Assembly (NCBI GenBank): GCA_023424015.1
Contig: JAFAEM010000031.1
Span: 1-64,000 of the forward strand
Length of the DNA stretch: 64,000 bases
From: Bacteroidota bacterium
GTDB taxonomy: Bacteria; Bacteroidota; Bacteroidia; Chitinophagales; Chitinophagaceae
Direction: 5' to 3'
The notes under the pieces are model-generated. The model was not told where the DNA came from. It worked only from the letters and a program-made list of their open reading frames with translations, and made no database searches. Shown here one piece after another: positions 26,725 to 36,180 of the stretch (position 1 is its first letter; each line of letters starts with the position of its first letter). The translations under genes and the position numbers were made by a program.

Positions 26725-29700
26725 TTTCAAATCCAGTCCCAGTCCCCTCAGTTCATGTACCAATACATTGAACGATTCAGGAACGCCGGGTCTTGGAATA
26801 TTATCACCTTTCACGATTGCCTCGTAAGTCTTGGCACGGCCGATGATATCATCCGATTTCAGCGTCAACAGTTCCTGTAGGATGTTGGATGCACCGTATG
26901 CTTCGAGTGCCCATACCTCCATCTCACCAAAACGCTGTCCACCAAACTGGGCTTTACCACCCAAAGGCTGTTGCGTGATAAGACTGTATGGTCCGATCGA
27001 ACGGGCGTGCATCTTATCATCAACCATGTGGTGAAGTTTGATCATATAGATGATACCCACCGTTGCTTTCTGGTGAAAACGCTCACCTGTTTCACCATCA
27101 TAGAGATAAGTGTGACCGAACTTAGGCAGACCTGCCTGCTCAATATATCCAGCGATCTCTTCCGTAGTAGCACCGTCGAATATCGGGGTAGAGAATTTCA
27201 GACCAAGTTTCTCACCAGCCCATCCCAACACTGTTTCATAGATCTGTCCCAGGTTCATACGGCTCGGTACACCAAGAGGGTTCAGCACCACATCTACCGG
27301 TGTTCCGTCCTCGAGGAAAGGCATATCTTCCTGGCGAACGATCTTGGCTACAATACCCTTATTACCGTGACGACCCGCCATCTTATCACCTACTTTCAAC
27401 TTACGTTTTACAGCCAGGTAAACTTTCGCCAGTTTCAATACACCGGCAGGCAGTTCGTCACCGATCGAGATATTGAATTTCTCTCTTTTGTAACGACCCA
27501 GTTCTTCGTTGTACTTGATATTATAATTGTGAAGCAGGATATTGACCTGGTCATCCACTTTTTTATCACCTGTCCATCCGAGAGGATTGATATTCGCGTA
27601 ATCCAGACCGCTCAGATTGCGGGTAGTAAATTTGGCGCCTTTACCAATCTGTACTTCACCGAAATTATTGCTAACACCAGCTGATACGTGGTCTTTCAGC
27701 AGGGTGGTCAGCTTCTCCAGCAGGACCTCCATCAGGTCAGCCTCGTTCTTTTCATGGATCTTTTCCAGTTTATCCATGGCAGCCCTTTCCCTCACTTTCG
27801 CGTTCTTATCTTTCTTGGCTCTTTGGAAAAGCTTCTTACCGATCACCACACCTTCCACACCATTGGGTGCTTTCAGCGAAGCGTCTTTTGCGTCACCGGC
27901 TTTGTCGCCAAAGATGGCACGCAACAGTTTCTCTTCCGGTGTAGGATCGCTCTCTCCTTTCGGAGTGATCTTACCGATCAGGATATCGCCCTCGTTGATG
28001 GTAGCGCCAATGCGAATGATACCGTTCTCATCGAGATCCTTGGTAGCTTCTTCCGATACGTTTGGAATATCCGGTGTCAGCTCTTCTTCACCCAGTTTTG
28101 TATCACGTACTTCCAGTTCATATTCGGAAATGTGAACCGAGGTGAACATATCTTCTCTCACCACTCTTTCACTGATCACGATGGCATCCTCGAAGTTGTA
28201 ACCTTTCCAGGGCATGAATGCCACTTTCAGGTTTTTACCAAGTGCCAGCTCACCATTTTGGGTAGCGTATCCTTCAGTCAGGAAGTCACCTCTTTTCACC
28301 TTCTGCCCTTTCTTAACGGCAGGGTTCAGGTTGATACAGGTTTCCTGGTTGGTTTTTATAAATTTAGTCAGTCTGTACACACGAAGATCTTCTTCAAAGC
28401 TCACCAGCTTTTCTTCCGCGTCGCGGTCGTAGCGAACATGAATTTCGTTAGCGTCTACAAACTCTACCACGCCATTACCTTCTGCGTGGATCTGGATCCT
28501 CGCATCACGGGCAGCTTTTCCTTCAAGGCCGGTACCAACAATAGGTACATCAGCACGGATCAGCGGCACTGCCTGGCGTTGCATGTTTGATCCCATCAGC
28601 GCACGGTTGGCATCATCATGCTCCAGGAATGGAATCAGTGATGCACTCAGACCCACGATCTGGTTGGGTGCAACGTCCATGAACTCTACTTCGTTTTTGT
28701 CGAGTATCGGGAAGTCGCCTGTTTCGCGGCTTACGATCCTTTCTTCAACGAAGTTTCCTTTCTCATCTAATTGTGTGTTGGCCTGCGCGATCTTTGCAAG
28801 GTCCTCTTCCTCGGCACTCAGGAACTGAAGTTCCTTCATGTTTACCTTTCCTTCGCTCACCTTCCGATAAGGCGTTTCAATAAAGCCCATATCGTTGATC
28901 TTGGCGTGTACGCAGAGGGTCGATATCAAACCGATGTTCGGACCTTCCGGTGTTTCTATCGTACAAAGACGGCCATAGTGTGAATAGTGTACGTCACGAA
29001 CTTCGAAGCCGGCTCTTTCACGGCTCAGACCGCCTGGCCCGAGTGCGGAGATACGACGCTTGTGCGTGATCTCAGATAGCGGGTTGGTTTGGTCGAGGAA
29101 TTGTGAAAGCTGTGATGTACCAAAGAATGAGTTGATCACTGAAGAAAGTGTTCTGGCGTTGATCAGGTCAACCGGGGTGAACACTTCGTTATCACGTACG
29201 TTCATTCTTTCGCGAATGGTTCTTGCCATACGGGCCAGACCCACACCGAACTGAGCATATAATTGCTCACCTACGGTACGAACGCGACGGTTGCTCAGGT
29301 GATCGATATCATCAATCTCGGCTTTACCATTGGTAAGGCGTACCAGGTATTTTATGATCAGGATGATATCTTCCTTGGTCAGTGTCTTTTGATCCAGCGG
29401 CGCATCCAGGTTCAGTTTGCGGTTGATCTTGTAACGGCCAACTTCACCCAGGTCATAACGTTTGTCGCTGAAGAATAATTTATCGATAATGCCTCTTGCT
29501 GTTTCATTATCCGGAGCATCAGCGCCACGAAGCTGGCGATAGATAAACTGTACCGCTTCGAGCTCACTGTTGGAAGTATCTTTATTCAGGGTGTTGTAGA
29601 TGATCGCATAGTCACCACCCACATCTTCTCTCTGGATAAACACGCCTTTCAGTTCCATATCAGAAATAATATCGATCGCTTCTTCATCCAGCACGGTATC

Positions 29701-30519
29701 GCGTTCCATCACGATTTCGTTGCGTTCGATCGAAACCACTTCACCGGTATCCTCATCCACGAAATCTTCTACCCAAGTTCTCAGCACGCGGGCAGCAAGG
29801 CGTTTACCAATATATTTTGAAAGTGTTTTCTTATCTGTAGCTACTTCATCGGCCATACCAAACAGTTCAAGGATATCCTTATCTGTTTCGTAACCGATAG
29901 AGCGCAACAGGGTTGTTACGGGGAATTTTTTCTTACGGTCGATGTACGCGTACATCACATTGTTGATGTCTGTCGCGAACTCCATCCACGCGCCTTTGAA
30001 AGGAATGACCCTTGCCGAGTAGATCTTGGTCCCGTTGGGGTGAATAGACTGACCAAAAAATACACCTGGTGAACGGTGCAGCTGGCTTACCACTACACGC
30101 TCTGCACCGTTGATCACGAATGTACCGCGGGGAGTCATGTAGGGGATATTGCCCAGGAACACGTCCTGTACGATGGTTTGGAAATCCACGTGCTCCTCGT
30201 CATTACAGCTGAGTCGCAGTTTTGCCTTCAGGGGAACGGCATAAGTAAGACCGCGCTCCATACATTCTTCGATGGTGTAACGTGGCGGATCAATGAAGTA
30301 ATCCAGGAATTCCAGTACAAAGATGTTACGAGTGTCAGTGATCGGGAAATTGTCCTTAAACACCCGGAACAAACCCTCGATATTACGTTTGTCGGGAGTA
30401 GTCTCTAACTGGAAAAACTCTTTGAAAGACTGGATCTGCACTTCAAGTAGGTCGGGCGTTTCAGCAAGGTGCTTGATCTTACCAAAATCCACCCTGTGAT
30501 TCAATTTTGTTGAAGACAT
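26716..30519 (-). CDS. rpoB: RNA polymerase subunit beta
   Basis: A 1267-residue beta subunit, full length for Bacteroidota. The rifampicin-pocket region (GTSQLSQFLDQTNPLSEITH, KRRISALGPGGLSRERAGF), GRHGNKG catalytic-loop residues and the C-terminal E-x-x-ALEAYGA segment are all present. The residues of the rifampicin pocket look wild type. Transcription starts at a strong promoter 143 bp upstream rather than continuing from rplL, because two unrelated genes and a terminator lie between. The stop codon is part of a heptad array. Confidence 0.99.
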   Translation of the reverse strand: MSSTKLNHRVDFGKIKHLAETPDLLEVQIQSFKEFFQLETTPDKRNIEGLFRVFKDNFPITDTRNIFVLEFLDYFIDPPRYTIEECMERGLTYAVPLKAKLRLSCNDEEHVDFQTIVQDVFLGNIPYMTPRGTFVINGAERVVVSQLHRSPGVFFGQSIHPNGTKIYSARVIPFKGAWMEFATDINNVMYAYIDRKKKFPVTTLLRSIGYETDKDILELFGMADEVATDKKTLSKYIGKRLAARVLRTWVEDFVDEDTGEVVSIERNEIVMERDTVLDEEAIDIISDMELKGVFIQREDVGGDYAIIYNTLNKDTSNSELEAVQFIYRQLRGADAPDNETARGIIDKLFFSDKRYDLGEVGRYKINRKLNLDAPLDQKTLTKEDIILIIKYLVRLTNGKAEIDDIDHLSNRRVRTVGEQLYAQFGVGLARMARTIRERMNVRDNEVFTPVDLINARTLSSVINSFFGTSQLSQFLDQTNPLSEITHKRRISALGPGGLSRERAGFEVRDVHYSHYGRLCTIETPEGPNIGLISTLCVHAKINDMGFIETPYRKVSEGKVNMKELQFLSAEEEDLAKIAQANTQLDEKGNFVEERIVSRETGDFPILDKNEVEFMDVAPNQIVGLSASLIPFLEHDDANRALMGSNMQRQAVPLIRADVPIVGTGLEGKAARDARIQIHAEGNGVVEFVDANEIHVRYDRDAEEKLVSFEEDLRVYRLTKFIKTNQETCINLNPAVKKGQKVKRGDFLTEGYATQNGELALGKNLKVAFMPWKGYNFEDAIVISERVVREDMFTSVHISEYELEVRDTKLGEEELTPDIPNVSEEATKDLDENGIIRIGATINEGDILIGKITPKGESDPTPEEKLLRAIFGDKAGDAKDASLKAPNGVEGVVIGKKLFQRAKKDKNAKVRERAAMDKLEKIHEKNEADLMEVLLEKLTTLLKDHVSAGVSNNFGEVQIGKGAKFTTRNLSGLDYANINPLGWTGDKKVDDQVNILLHNYNIKYNEELGRYKREKFNISIGDELPAGVLKLAKVYLAVKRKLKVGDKMAGRHGNKGIVAKIVRQEDMPFLEDGTPVDVVLNPLGVPSRMNLGQIYETVLGWAGEKLGLKFSTPIFDGATTEEIAGYIEQAGLPKFGHTYLYDGETGERFHQKATVGIIYMIKLHHMVDDKMHARSIGPYSLITQQPLGGKAQFGGQRFGEMEVWALEAYGASNILQELLTLKSDDIIGRAKTYEAIVKGDNIPRPGVPESFNVLVHELRGLGLDLKFE

Positions 30520-30661
30520 ATGTGAAAAACCGGTTTTAAAGAATTCAGGACGTACAAATCACTTACCTTCTCTTATTTTAGAAAAAACAAAAGATGGTGA
30601 AATTCAACTACTTAGATGTGATCTGGAACGTCAAAATATTTTTGGCCAAAATAAAGGACTG

Positions 30662-30691
30662 CAAAGGTAAGGATTAAAACTATTCTGACAA
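30662..30691 (-). promoter_or_regulatory. Promoter of rpoBC
   Basis: On the - strand TTG, a 19-bp spacer and TACCTTTG. The surrounding 12-mer CCTTACCTTTGC is identical in the promoters at 36097-36108 and 41069-41080. The leader to rpoB would be about 135 nt and has no assigned element. Confidence 0.75.
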
Positions 30692-30774
30692 GAAAAAGTT
30701 GGCGACAAAAACCCCGCCAAAAAACTGTTAAAAAACTGATTTTCCGTGCTTCGGCGATCCTACCTTGAACAAAA

Positions 30775-31743
30775 ATGTTCGCAATGAAGTGGTGGAAGGA
30801 AGTGTTTGTCGATTATTTAAGCTTCTCGGTCAAAGAACGCCTGGGCGCTCTGTTTATCCTGCTTGTCATTTCCCTGTCGATATCACTACCAATGGTCTTT
30901 TCTAAAACCGGGGCCGCGGGTGCTCAGGAAGCCGACAGTACCTGGATGGCCGCGATCGCCCAACTGGAACGGCAATCACCGCCGGATGACAGGAAGTCCA
31001 ACCGCAAGGAGTACGATAACGAGTATTATCAGTATGACAGGCGTCCGTCAAACCCAGCCCGGCCGGAGCAACGAGCTCAGCTATTTTTCTTTGATCCCAA
31101 TACCATTTCCGGCGAAACATGGAAAAAACTCGGGCTTTCACAGAAAACCATACAAATCATATTAAACTACCGGGCGCATGGTGGCCAATTCAGAAAACCG
31201 GAAGACCTGGCAAGGATCTATGGCCTTCGCCGGGAAGACTATGAACGCATTGCACCCTATATCCGGATAGAAACCAAAGAAAACAAGTCGACCGACGAGT
31301 ACCCCAGGCCTGCATTTTCTTCAAAACAAAAACACAGTTACGAACCCGTCGACATCAATACCGCCGACACGACGGCATTTATAAACCTACCAGGTATTGG
31401 CAGTAAACTGGCTTCCCGGATCATAAACTTCCGGGAAAAACTCGGCGGGTTTCACAGTATCGAACAGGTCAGCGAAACCTATGGTCTACCCGACTCAACT
31501 TTTCAAAAGATCAGGGCTTATTTTAAATTGGGAAACTCACCCGTAAGAAAAATCAATATCAACGCCGCCGCCCTTGATGAAATGAAAGATCATCCCTATA
31601 TCAGGTTCAAACTTGCGCAGGCAATCCTGGCATACCGGAATGAACACGGCCCCTTTCAAAAAATTGATGATCTAAAAAAACTGATGGCCTTTTCAGATGA
31701 CCAATTGACAAAACTTTCGCCCTATCTCAGTGTAGGTGAATAA
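30775..31743 (+). CDS. ComEA-like helix-hairpin-helix protein
   Basis: A 322-residue protein with an N-terminal membrane anchor (~25-44) and three helix-hairpin-helix modules at about 105-165, 190-250 and 260-322. The middle one has the classic DINTADTTAFINLPGIGSKLA pattern; each ends with a G-x-F...L...Y-x-x segment of ComEA type. ComEA proteins bind double-stranded DNA in the periplasm during uptake. Other competence genes are not adjacent. It is transcribed opposite to rpoBC and sits in the gap between rplL and rpoB. An alternative ATG lies at 30784. Confidence 0.85.
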   Translation: MFAMKWWKEVFVDYLSFSVKERLGALFILLVISLSISLPMVFSKTGAAGAQEADSTWMAAIAQLERQSPPDDRKSNRKEYDNEYYQYDRRPSNPARPEQRAQLFFFDPNTISGETWKKLGLSQKTIQIILNYRAHGGQFRKPEDLARIYGLRREDYERIAPYIRIETKENKSTDEYPRPAFSSKQKHSYEPVDINTADTTAFINLPGIGSKLASRIINFREKLGGFHSIEQVSETYGLPDSTFQKIRAYFKLGNSPVRKININAAALDEMKDHPYIRFKLAQAILAYRNEHGPFQKIDDLKKLMAFSDDQLTKLSPYLSVGE

Positions 31744-31780
31744 AGGTTGGCGATCATGCGCATCACAAAGTATAAATCCA

Positions 31781-33484
31781 CTAAGGTAATTTTGCCATGC
31801 TGTATTTTTTTCCATCCCATTTGCCCAGGTATGAGGTTCTGCCTTTGCCCTGGCAGGACTCACATTGGATTTTTTGCACATGCTGCACGACTTTGTCCTG
31901 CGTTTTTGTAGTGACCTGCTCGCTTACAGTAGAGTAAGTTTTTGTCCAGGTACCGGTCTTAACATCAAATGCCTCGGACCTGAGTGTTTGCACCGGTGAG
32001 GTCGTATAGGTTTTTGTCTCTCCCTTTACTACTTCTCTTGTTTCAAGATAGGTATGTCCATCGCCATCACATTTTCTACAAAGGCTGTGGCCAGTGATTG
32101 CGTGAGTTTCGGGATCCACCGAACCTATCACCTTCACCGCTTCCCAGGTGAATTCGTATAGCCAATCGACCGCCTTACTGTTGGGATCGTTAAACACTTC
32201 TGATTTAGTATAGAAACTGGGTACTACACGTTCAAACACCGGCGGTACGAATACCAGGCCGTTCGCATATTTCAAACCCTGTAGGTTTGTCTTTTTATCC
32301 GTGAAGTGGATCAACCCATTCGATAGTACATAACTATAAACTTCGTTTGGAGACGGCATCGCAACGCCAGGCCCCTCCCCTTTTGTCATATTCCCGCTTT
32401 TTTCTCCGAGATAAGACATGCTTGAGGCACTGTTCATCAGCAATATTCGGTCTGGAACATTGTCGAATAAATAGTCGTAGGCAGTAGAATCATAACTCAG
32501 TTTAACCCCATCGAATATATACCATTTGCCTTCGGGCGATCTTAGAAACACATCACGGTAAAATGATTTTACACCTGTTACTTGTATAGGAACATCTATT
32601 TGCTTTTCCGAACGCAGGTCAAACAGTTTATAATAACCGTTCATCTTTGCAAACGCAATTCCGTGTTGTCCATCTTTTACCCGTTCAGGCACCTCTATGG
32701 TATCATATAATGCAGGGAGAACTACTTCGGTAGACAAAATCCCATATTTCCCTGCTTTGGAAAAAAGATTCACCACGTCGTATTTACCATTGTTAAAGCC
32801 TTTGACAATATATCTTACGTTTTTGGCATCCCCTATCCACTCAGTCTTTTCGCCCTCCTTATTTAAATAAAACTTTTTACCATTCTTGAATACGATCCAG
32901 GTGCCATTTTTGGTATGGTGATCAGCCCTGACTTCATTGATAACGGGTTCAAAACTCACGCTGTCATATTCGTAACGACTGTCGGAAAAGTAACGGCTAT
33001 CCCAGGCTCCGGCAGCCCATTTGCCATTTTCGCCAAGTAACGCCAGGGGATGTAATTTATTCTCTATTGAGACAGTTGCAAATTTGAAGTCTACGGCCTT
33101 ACTTTTCAGAGTAAATATGGGTGGAATGATCTCGCGTCTCAAAGACTGGGTGTAAAGCATATCAGCATTCTCATAAAAACTGGTCAGGTAGGCACCCTGC
33201 CGGGCGATAAACAACGATAACCGGTACCTTCGGTTATAGGATGGGAAATACTCCCGCGTGCTTAGCAGTATCAGCGTGTCATAGATCGGTGGCACAATCC
33301 ACGGCCTAGTAAGAACTACTTCATTGGATTTCTTATTTTTCTTGGGGGTCACCGGCAAAACAAGGGTTTCATTTACCGCTCCATATTTTCCATTTTCCTC
33401 CACGACCCGAATACTGGTAGTCTCCTGTGCCAGGGCAGTGGACACCCAAAGACAGCATAAGATGAATTTCAAAAACGCTTTCAT
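31781..33484 (-). CDS. Secreted WG-repeat-like protein with C-terminal zinc-knuckle pair
   Basis: A 567-residue protein with a signal peptide (~1-19, STALAQ). The body holds diverged WG-type repeats (NGKYGAVNET, GKWAAGAW, GKYGILSTEVVLPALYDTI, NGYYKLFDL) that build beta-propeller-like sheets. Unusually, the last ~110 residues carry two CxxCxGxG motifs (CRKCDGDG and CESCQGKG), about 65 residues apart, as in the zinc finger of DnaJ. The function is unknown; DnaJ-type knuckles suggest binding of unfolded protein or zinc. It lies downstream of the rplL terminator, between the ribosomal and polymerase parts of the region. Confidence 0.65.
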   Translation of the reverse strand: MKAFLKFILCCLWVSTALAQETTSIRVVEENGKYGAVNETLVLPVTPKKNKKSNEVVLTRPWIVPPIYDTLILLSTREYFPSYNRRYRLSLFIARQGAYLTSFYENADMLYTQSLRREIIPPIFTLKSKAVDFKFATVSIENKLHPLALLGENGKWAAGAWDSRYFSDSRYEYDSVSFEPVINEVRADHHTKNGTWIVFKNGKKFYLNKEGEKTEWIGDAKNVRYIVKGFNNGKYDVVNLFSKAGKYGILSTEVVLPALYDTIEVPERVKDGQHGIAFAKMNGYYKLFDLRSEKQIDVPIQVTGVKSFYRDVFLRSPEGKWYIFDGVKLSYDSTAYDYLFDNVPDRILLMNSASSMSYLGEKSGNMTKGEGPGVAMPSPNEVYSYVLSNGLIHFTDKKTNLQGLKYANGLVFVPPVFERVVPSFYTKSEVFNDPNSKAVDWLYEFTWEAVKVIGSVDPETHAITGHSLCRKCDGDGHTYLETREVVKGETKTYTTSPVQTLRSEAFDVKTGTWTKTYSTVSEQVTTKTQDKVVQHVQKIQCESCQGKGRTSYLGKWDGKKYSMAKLP

Positions 33485-33584
33485 ATAGTGTGTGGCTTAC
33501 GCACAAGATATTAAACTTATTGAGCATTTCTAAACGCGTGCTTTATTTATCAACCTGGCTTACATAAACAGGTTCATACAACAA

Positions 33585-33616
33585 AAAACCCTTTGTACAA
33601 TGACAAAGGGTTTTGT
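33585..33616 (-). terminator. Terminator after rplL
   Basis: On the - strand AAACCCTTTGTC...ACAAAGGGTTTTTTGTT forms a strong hairpin with a T-run 20 bp after the rplL stop, so the rplKAJL transcript is closed before the WG-repeat gene. Confidence 0.88.
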
Positions 33617-33635
33617 TTTATCAGTATTGATAAGC

Positions 33636-34010
33636 TTAAGCGATCTCAACATCAGCACCTGCTTCTTTCAGCTTAGCTGCGATATCTTCAGCTTCTGCTT
33701 TAGATACACCTTCTTTCAAAGGTTTTGGTGCGCCATCTACCAGGTCTTTTGCTTCTTTCAAACCTAAGCCGGTAAGATCTTTAACGATCTTCACAACGTT
33801 CAGTTTAGAAGCACCTGCGCTTTTCAGGATCACATCGAATGCAGTTTTTTCTTCAGCTGCAGCGGCACCTTCGCCACCACCTGCTGCTGCAACTACAGTT
33901 GCTGCTGCTGGTTCGATACCATACTCAGATTTAAGGAAATCTGCCAGTTCCTGTACTTCTTTTACTGTTAAGCCTACCAGGCTTTCTGCTAATGCTTTTA
34001 CGTCTGCCAT
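33636..34010 (-). CDS. rplL: 50S ribosomal protein L7/L12 (bL12)
   Basis: A 124-residue bL12 of usual length: helical N-terminal dimer domain (ADVKALAESLVGLTVKEVQE), alanine-rich hinge with GGGEGAAAAEEK (~45-55), and the conserved C-terminal domain (KLNVVKIVKDLTGLGLKEAK). It forms the mobile ribosomal stalk with L10 and recruits translation factors. The start codon follows 160 bp after rplJ; the gap contains a heptad array. Confidence 0.99.
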   Translation of the reverse strand: MADVKALAESLVGLTVKEVQELADFLKSEYGIEPAAATVVAAAGGGEGAAAAEEKTAFDVILKSAGASKLNVVKIVKDLTGLGLKEAKDLVDGAPKPLKEGVSKAEAEDIAAKLKEAGADVEIA

Positions 34011-34102
34011 TTTGATTTAATTTTTACCGTCTTCATTTTGCTGTCTCTGTTAACAAAGAACATCAATCCGACGGCAGTTTAAAAAAATTGTTTATATAGT
34101 AT

Positions 34103-34172
34103 AGCTTCGAGCTGTGAGCAACGAGCTACGAGCCAATGCTCGCCGCTCACAGCTCGTCGCTCGCAACTTGCT
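34103..34172. repeat. Inverted heptad-register array between rplJ and rplL (GAGC family)
   Basis: Ten units in exact register: AGCTTCG AGCTGTG AGCAACG AGCTACG AGCCAAT, then GCTCGCC GCTCACA GCTCGTC GCTCGCA ACTTGCT. The two groups are mutual reverse complements in outline. The array touches the rplJ stop codon (34171-34173). Confidence 0.88.
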
Positions 34173-34698
34173 ACTCTGTGGGTGCCGCAGCTTCAGCGCC
34201 TGCTGACTGCTTTTCGTGGTGGTGCAATAATGCAGCCAGTACACGTTTCGCAGGTGATTGCAGTAAGCCGATCACTTCGCCGATCAGTTCGTTCTTCGTC
34301 TTGATCTGGGTAAGTGTTTTCAGGCTGCTGTCGCCGGTGTATACATCACCATTGATAAACGCCGCTTTGAGTTCAGGCCTTTCTGCATTATTAGCCTTGC
34401 GGAAAGAACTGATGATCAGTGCGGGTTCTTTAGGATTCTCTGAGAACAACAGGGCAGTCACCTTGTGAAGGGAATCATACACGCCTGAATATTTTTCATT
34501 GTCAAGTGATTCCAGCGCTTTTTTGATCAGGGTGTTCTTTGCCACCTTCATTTCTACCTTCTTGTCAAAGCAGGCGTGACGCAATTTACCTACCTGTTCT
34601 ACCGTCAGCGATTCTGTATCGGTAACGTAGAAGTTGTTGTATTGCGAGAACTTGCCTTTCAGCAGTTCAATCACTTCGTTTTTTTGATCTTTAGTCAT
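34171..34698 (-). CDS. rplJ: 50S ribosomal protein L10 (uL10)
   Basis: A 175-residue uL10. TKDQKNEVIELLKGKFSQYN, the GKLRHACFDKKVEMKVAKNT segment and a C-terminal helix for L12 binding fit the family; the tail is short and ends in an Ala/Glu-rich stretch. It anchors L12 dimers to the large subunit. The stop codon is embedded in the flank of a heptad array. Confidence 0.97.
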   Translation of the reverse strand: MTKDQKNEVIELLKGKFSQYNNFYVTDTESLTVEQVGKLRHACFDKKVEMKVAKNTLIKKALESLDNEKYSGVYDSLHKVTALLFSENPKEPALIISSFRKANNAERPELKAAFINGDVYTGDSSLKTLTQIKTKNELIGEVIGLLQSPAKRVLAALLHHHEKQSAGAEAAAPTE

Positions 34699-34768
34699 TT
34701 TATAAAAATTTTTGACTTTCTAAAGTTTAAAGACTTCTGCAAACCTTCGTGGGAAGGATTGACCGGCT

Positions 34769-35464
34769 TTAGTGAATAAATGCTTTTGTATCGATCGCGA
34801 TACCAGGGCTCATGGTGCTGGCCATACTGATACCTTTCATGTAAGTACCTTTCGCAGTTGAAGGCTTAGCGCGGATGATCGCGTTAAGCAACTCCTGGCT
34901 GTTTTCAGCAATTTTTTCGGGTGAAAAACTTACACGGCCGATAGAAGCATGAATGATACCTACTTTATCAACCTTAAACGCGATCTTACCACCTTTTACA
35001 TCGTTTACCGCGTTTGCAACATCATTGGTTACGGTGCCGGTTTTAGGGTTGGGCATCAGGTTGCGTGGACCCAGGACTTTACCCAGTTTACCAATTTTTG
35101 GCATCACTGAGGGAGTGGCGATGATCACATCTACATCTACCCAGCCGCCTTCAATCTTTTGAACATACTCATCCAGGCCAACGAAATCGGCGCCGGCAGA
35201 TTTTGCTTCGGCTTCTTTATCGGGAGTGCAGAGTACTAAAACTTTTTTTGTCTTACCTGTACCATGTGGCAGATTTACGGTACCGCGGATAGCCTGGTCA
35301 GCCTTCTTGGGATCAACGCCGAGGCGAACGTGCAGGTCAACTGAAGCATCAAACTTGCAGGTAGAGATTTCTTTAACCAGGGCAGACGCTTCTTTCAGTG
35401 AATAAGCTTTGTTTTTATCCACCTTCGCGTTTACTACTTTTCTTTTTTTACTGATGAATGCCAT
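34769..35464 (-). CDS. rplA: 50S ribosomal protein L1 (uL1)
   Basis: A 231-residue uL1. SKKRKVVNAKVDKNKAYSL, VDLHVRLGVDPKKADQ, RGTVNLPHGTGK and the NPKTGTVT segment identify it. It forms the L1 stalk at the E site and in many bacteria represses its own operon. It is placed 50 bp after rplK and 70 bp before rplJ, as usual. Confidence 0.99.
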   Translation of the reverse strand: MAFISKKRKVVNAKVDKNKAYSLKEASALVKEISTCKFDASVDLHVRLGVDPKKADQAIRGTVNLPHGTGKTKKVLVLCTPDKEAEAKSAGADFVGLDEYVQKIEGGWVDVDVIIATPSVMPKIGKLGKVLGPRNLMPNPKTGTVTNDVANAVNDVKGGKIAFKVDKVGIIHASIGRVSFSPEKIAENSQELLNAIIRAKPSTAKGTYMKGISMASTMSPGIAIDTKAFIH

Positions 35465-35514
35465 TTTCTAATTTTTTAAAGGATTTCACAAAGTCCCCAC
35501 TGGGGATTCGGGGC

Positions 35515-35958
35515 TTAATTCTCCCAGGGAGCTTTTCCCTCTACGTTGAGCCCAAGGCTGCGCGCAGTACCAGCCACCATTTTCATAGCGCTTTCGACTG
35601 TAAAGCAGTTCAGGTCGGGCATTTTGTCTTTCGCGATAGCCTCCACCTGATCCCAGGTAACCTTACCAACTTTGGCACGGTTGCTTTCTTTGGAACCTTT
35701 TTGAATTTTCGCGGCCTCCATCAACTGAATAGCTGCGGGGGGTGTTTTGATGACAAAGTCAAAACTTTTATCAGTATAAACGGTAAGTAACACGGGAAGT
35801 ACCTTTCCCATTTTGTCCTGCGTTCTTGCATTGAACTGCTTGCAGAATTCCATGATATTTACACCCTTGGAACCTAAAGCAGGACCGATCGGAGGTGCAG
35901 GGTTGGCCTGGCCGCCCTTGCACTGTAGCTTTACAAAGCCAGAGATTTCTTTTGCCAT
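35515..35958 (-). CDS. rplK: 50S ribosomal protein L11 (uL11)
   Basis: A 147-residue uL11 with the canonical GFVKLQCKGGQANPAPPIGP N-terminus and the C-terminal VEGKAPW region. It binds 23S rRNA at the GTPase-associated centre. It is first in the rplKAJL transcript, which starts at its own promoter near 36098 because a sulfatase gene separates it from nusG. Confidence 0.99.
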   Translation of the reverse strand: MAKEISGFVKLQCKGGQANPAPPIGPALGSKGVNIMEFCKQFNARTQDKMGKVLPVLLTVYTDKSFDFVIKTPPAAIQLMEAAKIQKGSKESNRAKVGKVTWDQVEAIAKDKMPDLNCFTVESAMKMVAGTARSLGLNVEGKAPWEN

Positions 35959-36097
35959 TTTCTTTGATTTATTGGTTCAAACGTCCGTATCATACGGACT
36001 CCCAAATTCCTCCATTGTTCACCCGGCAGGGAGAACATGGCTTCAACTTTTTCTGCACGGTTTAACCCGGCAAATAAGAAAGAACTAATTGGGGCGG

Positions 36098-36105
36098 CAA
36101 AGGTA
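36098..36105 (-). promoter_or_regulatory. -7 element TACCTTTG for rplKAJL
   Basis: The 12-mer CCTTACCTTTGC matches the rpoBC and tRNA-tuf promoters exactly. The rplK start is about 140 bp downstream, leaving a leader for possible control. Confidence 0.65.
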
Positions 36106-36180
36106 AGGGTAATTATTGGATTGGTAAAGGATTTTTTTATGATCCCGGGGCCATTCCCCAACCCCTGTAATCTTTCTACC

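Noticed and set aside
27688..28590. 300-codon frame antisense to rpoB
   Set aside because: A shadow of rpoB codon usage; no start signal, no family resemblance. The same applies to long antisense frames in tuf (39274-40062), cphA (58770-59567) and the DUF2130 gene (16837-17487).
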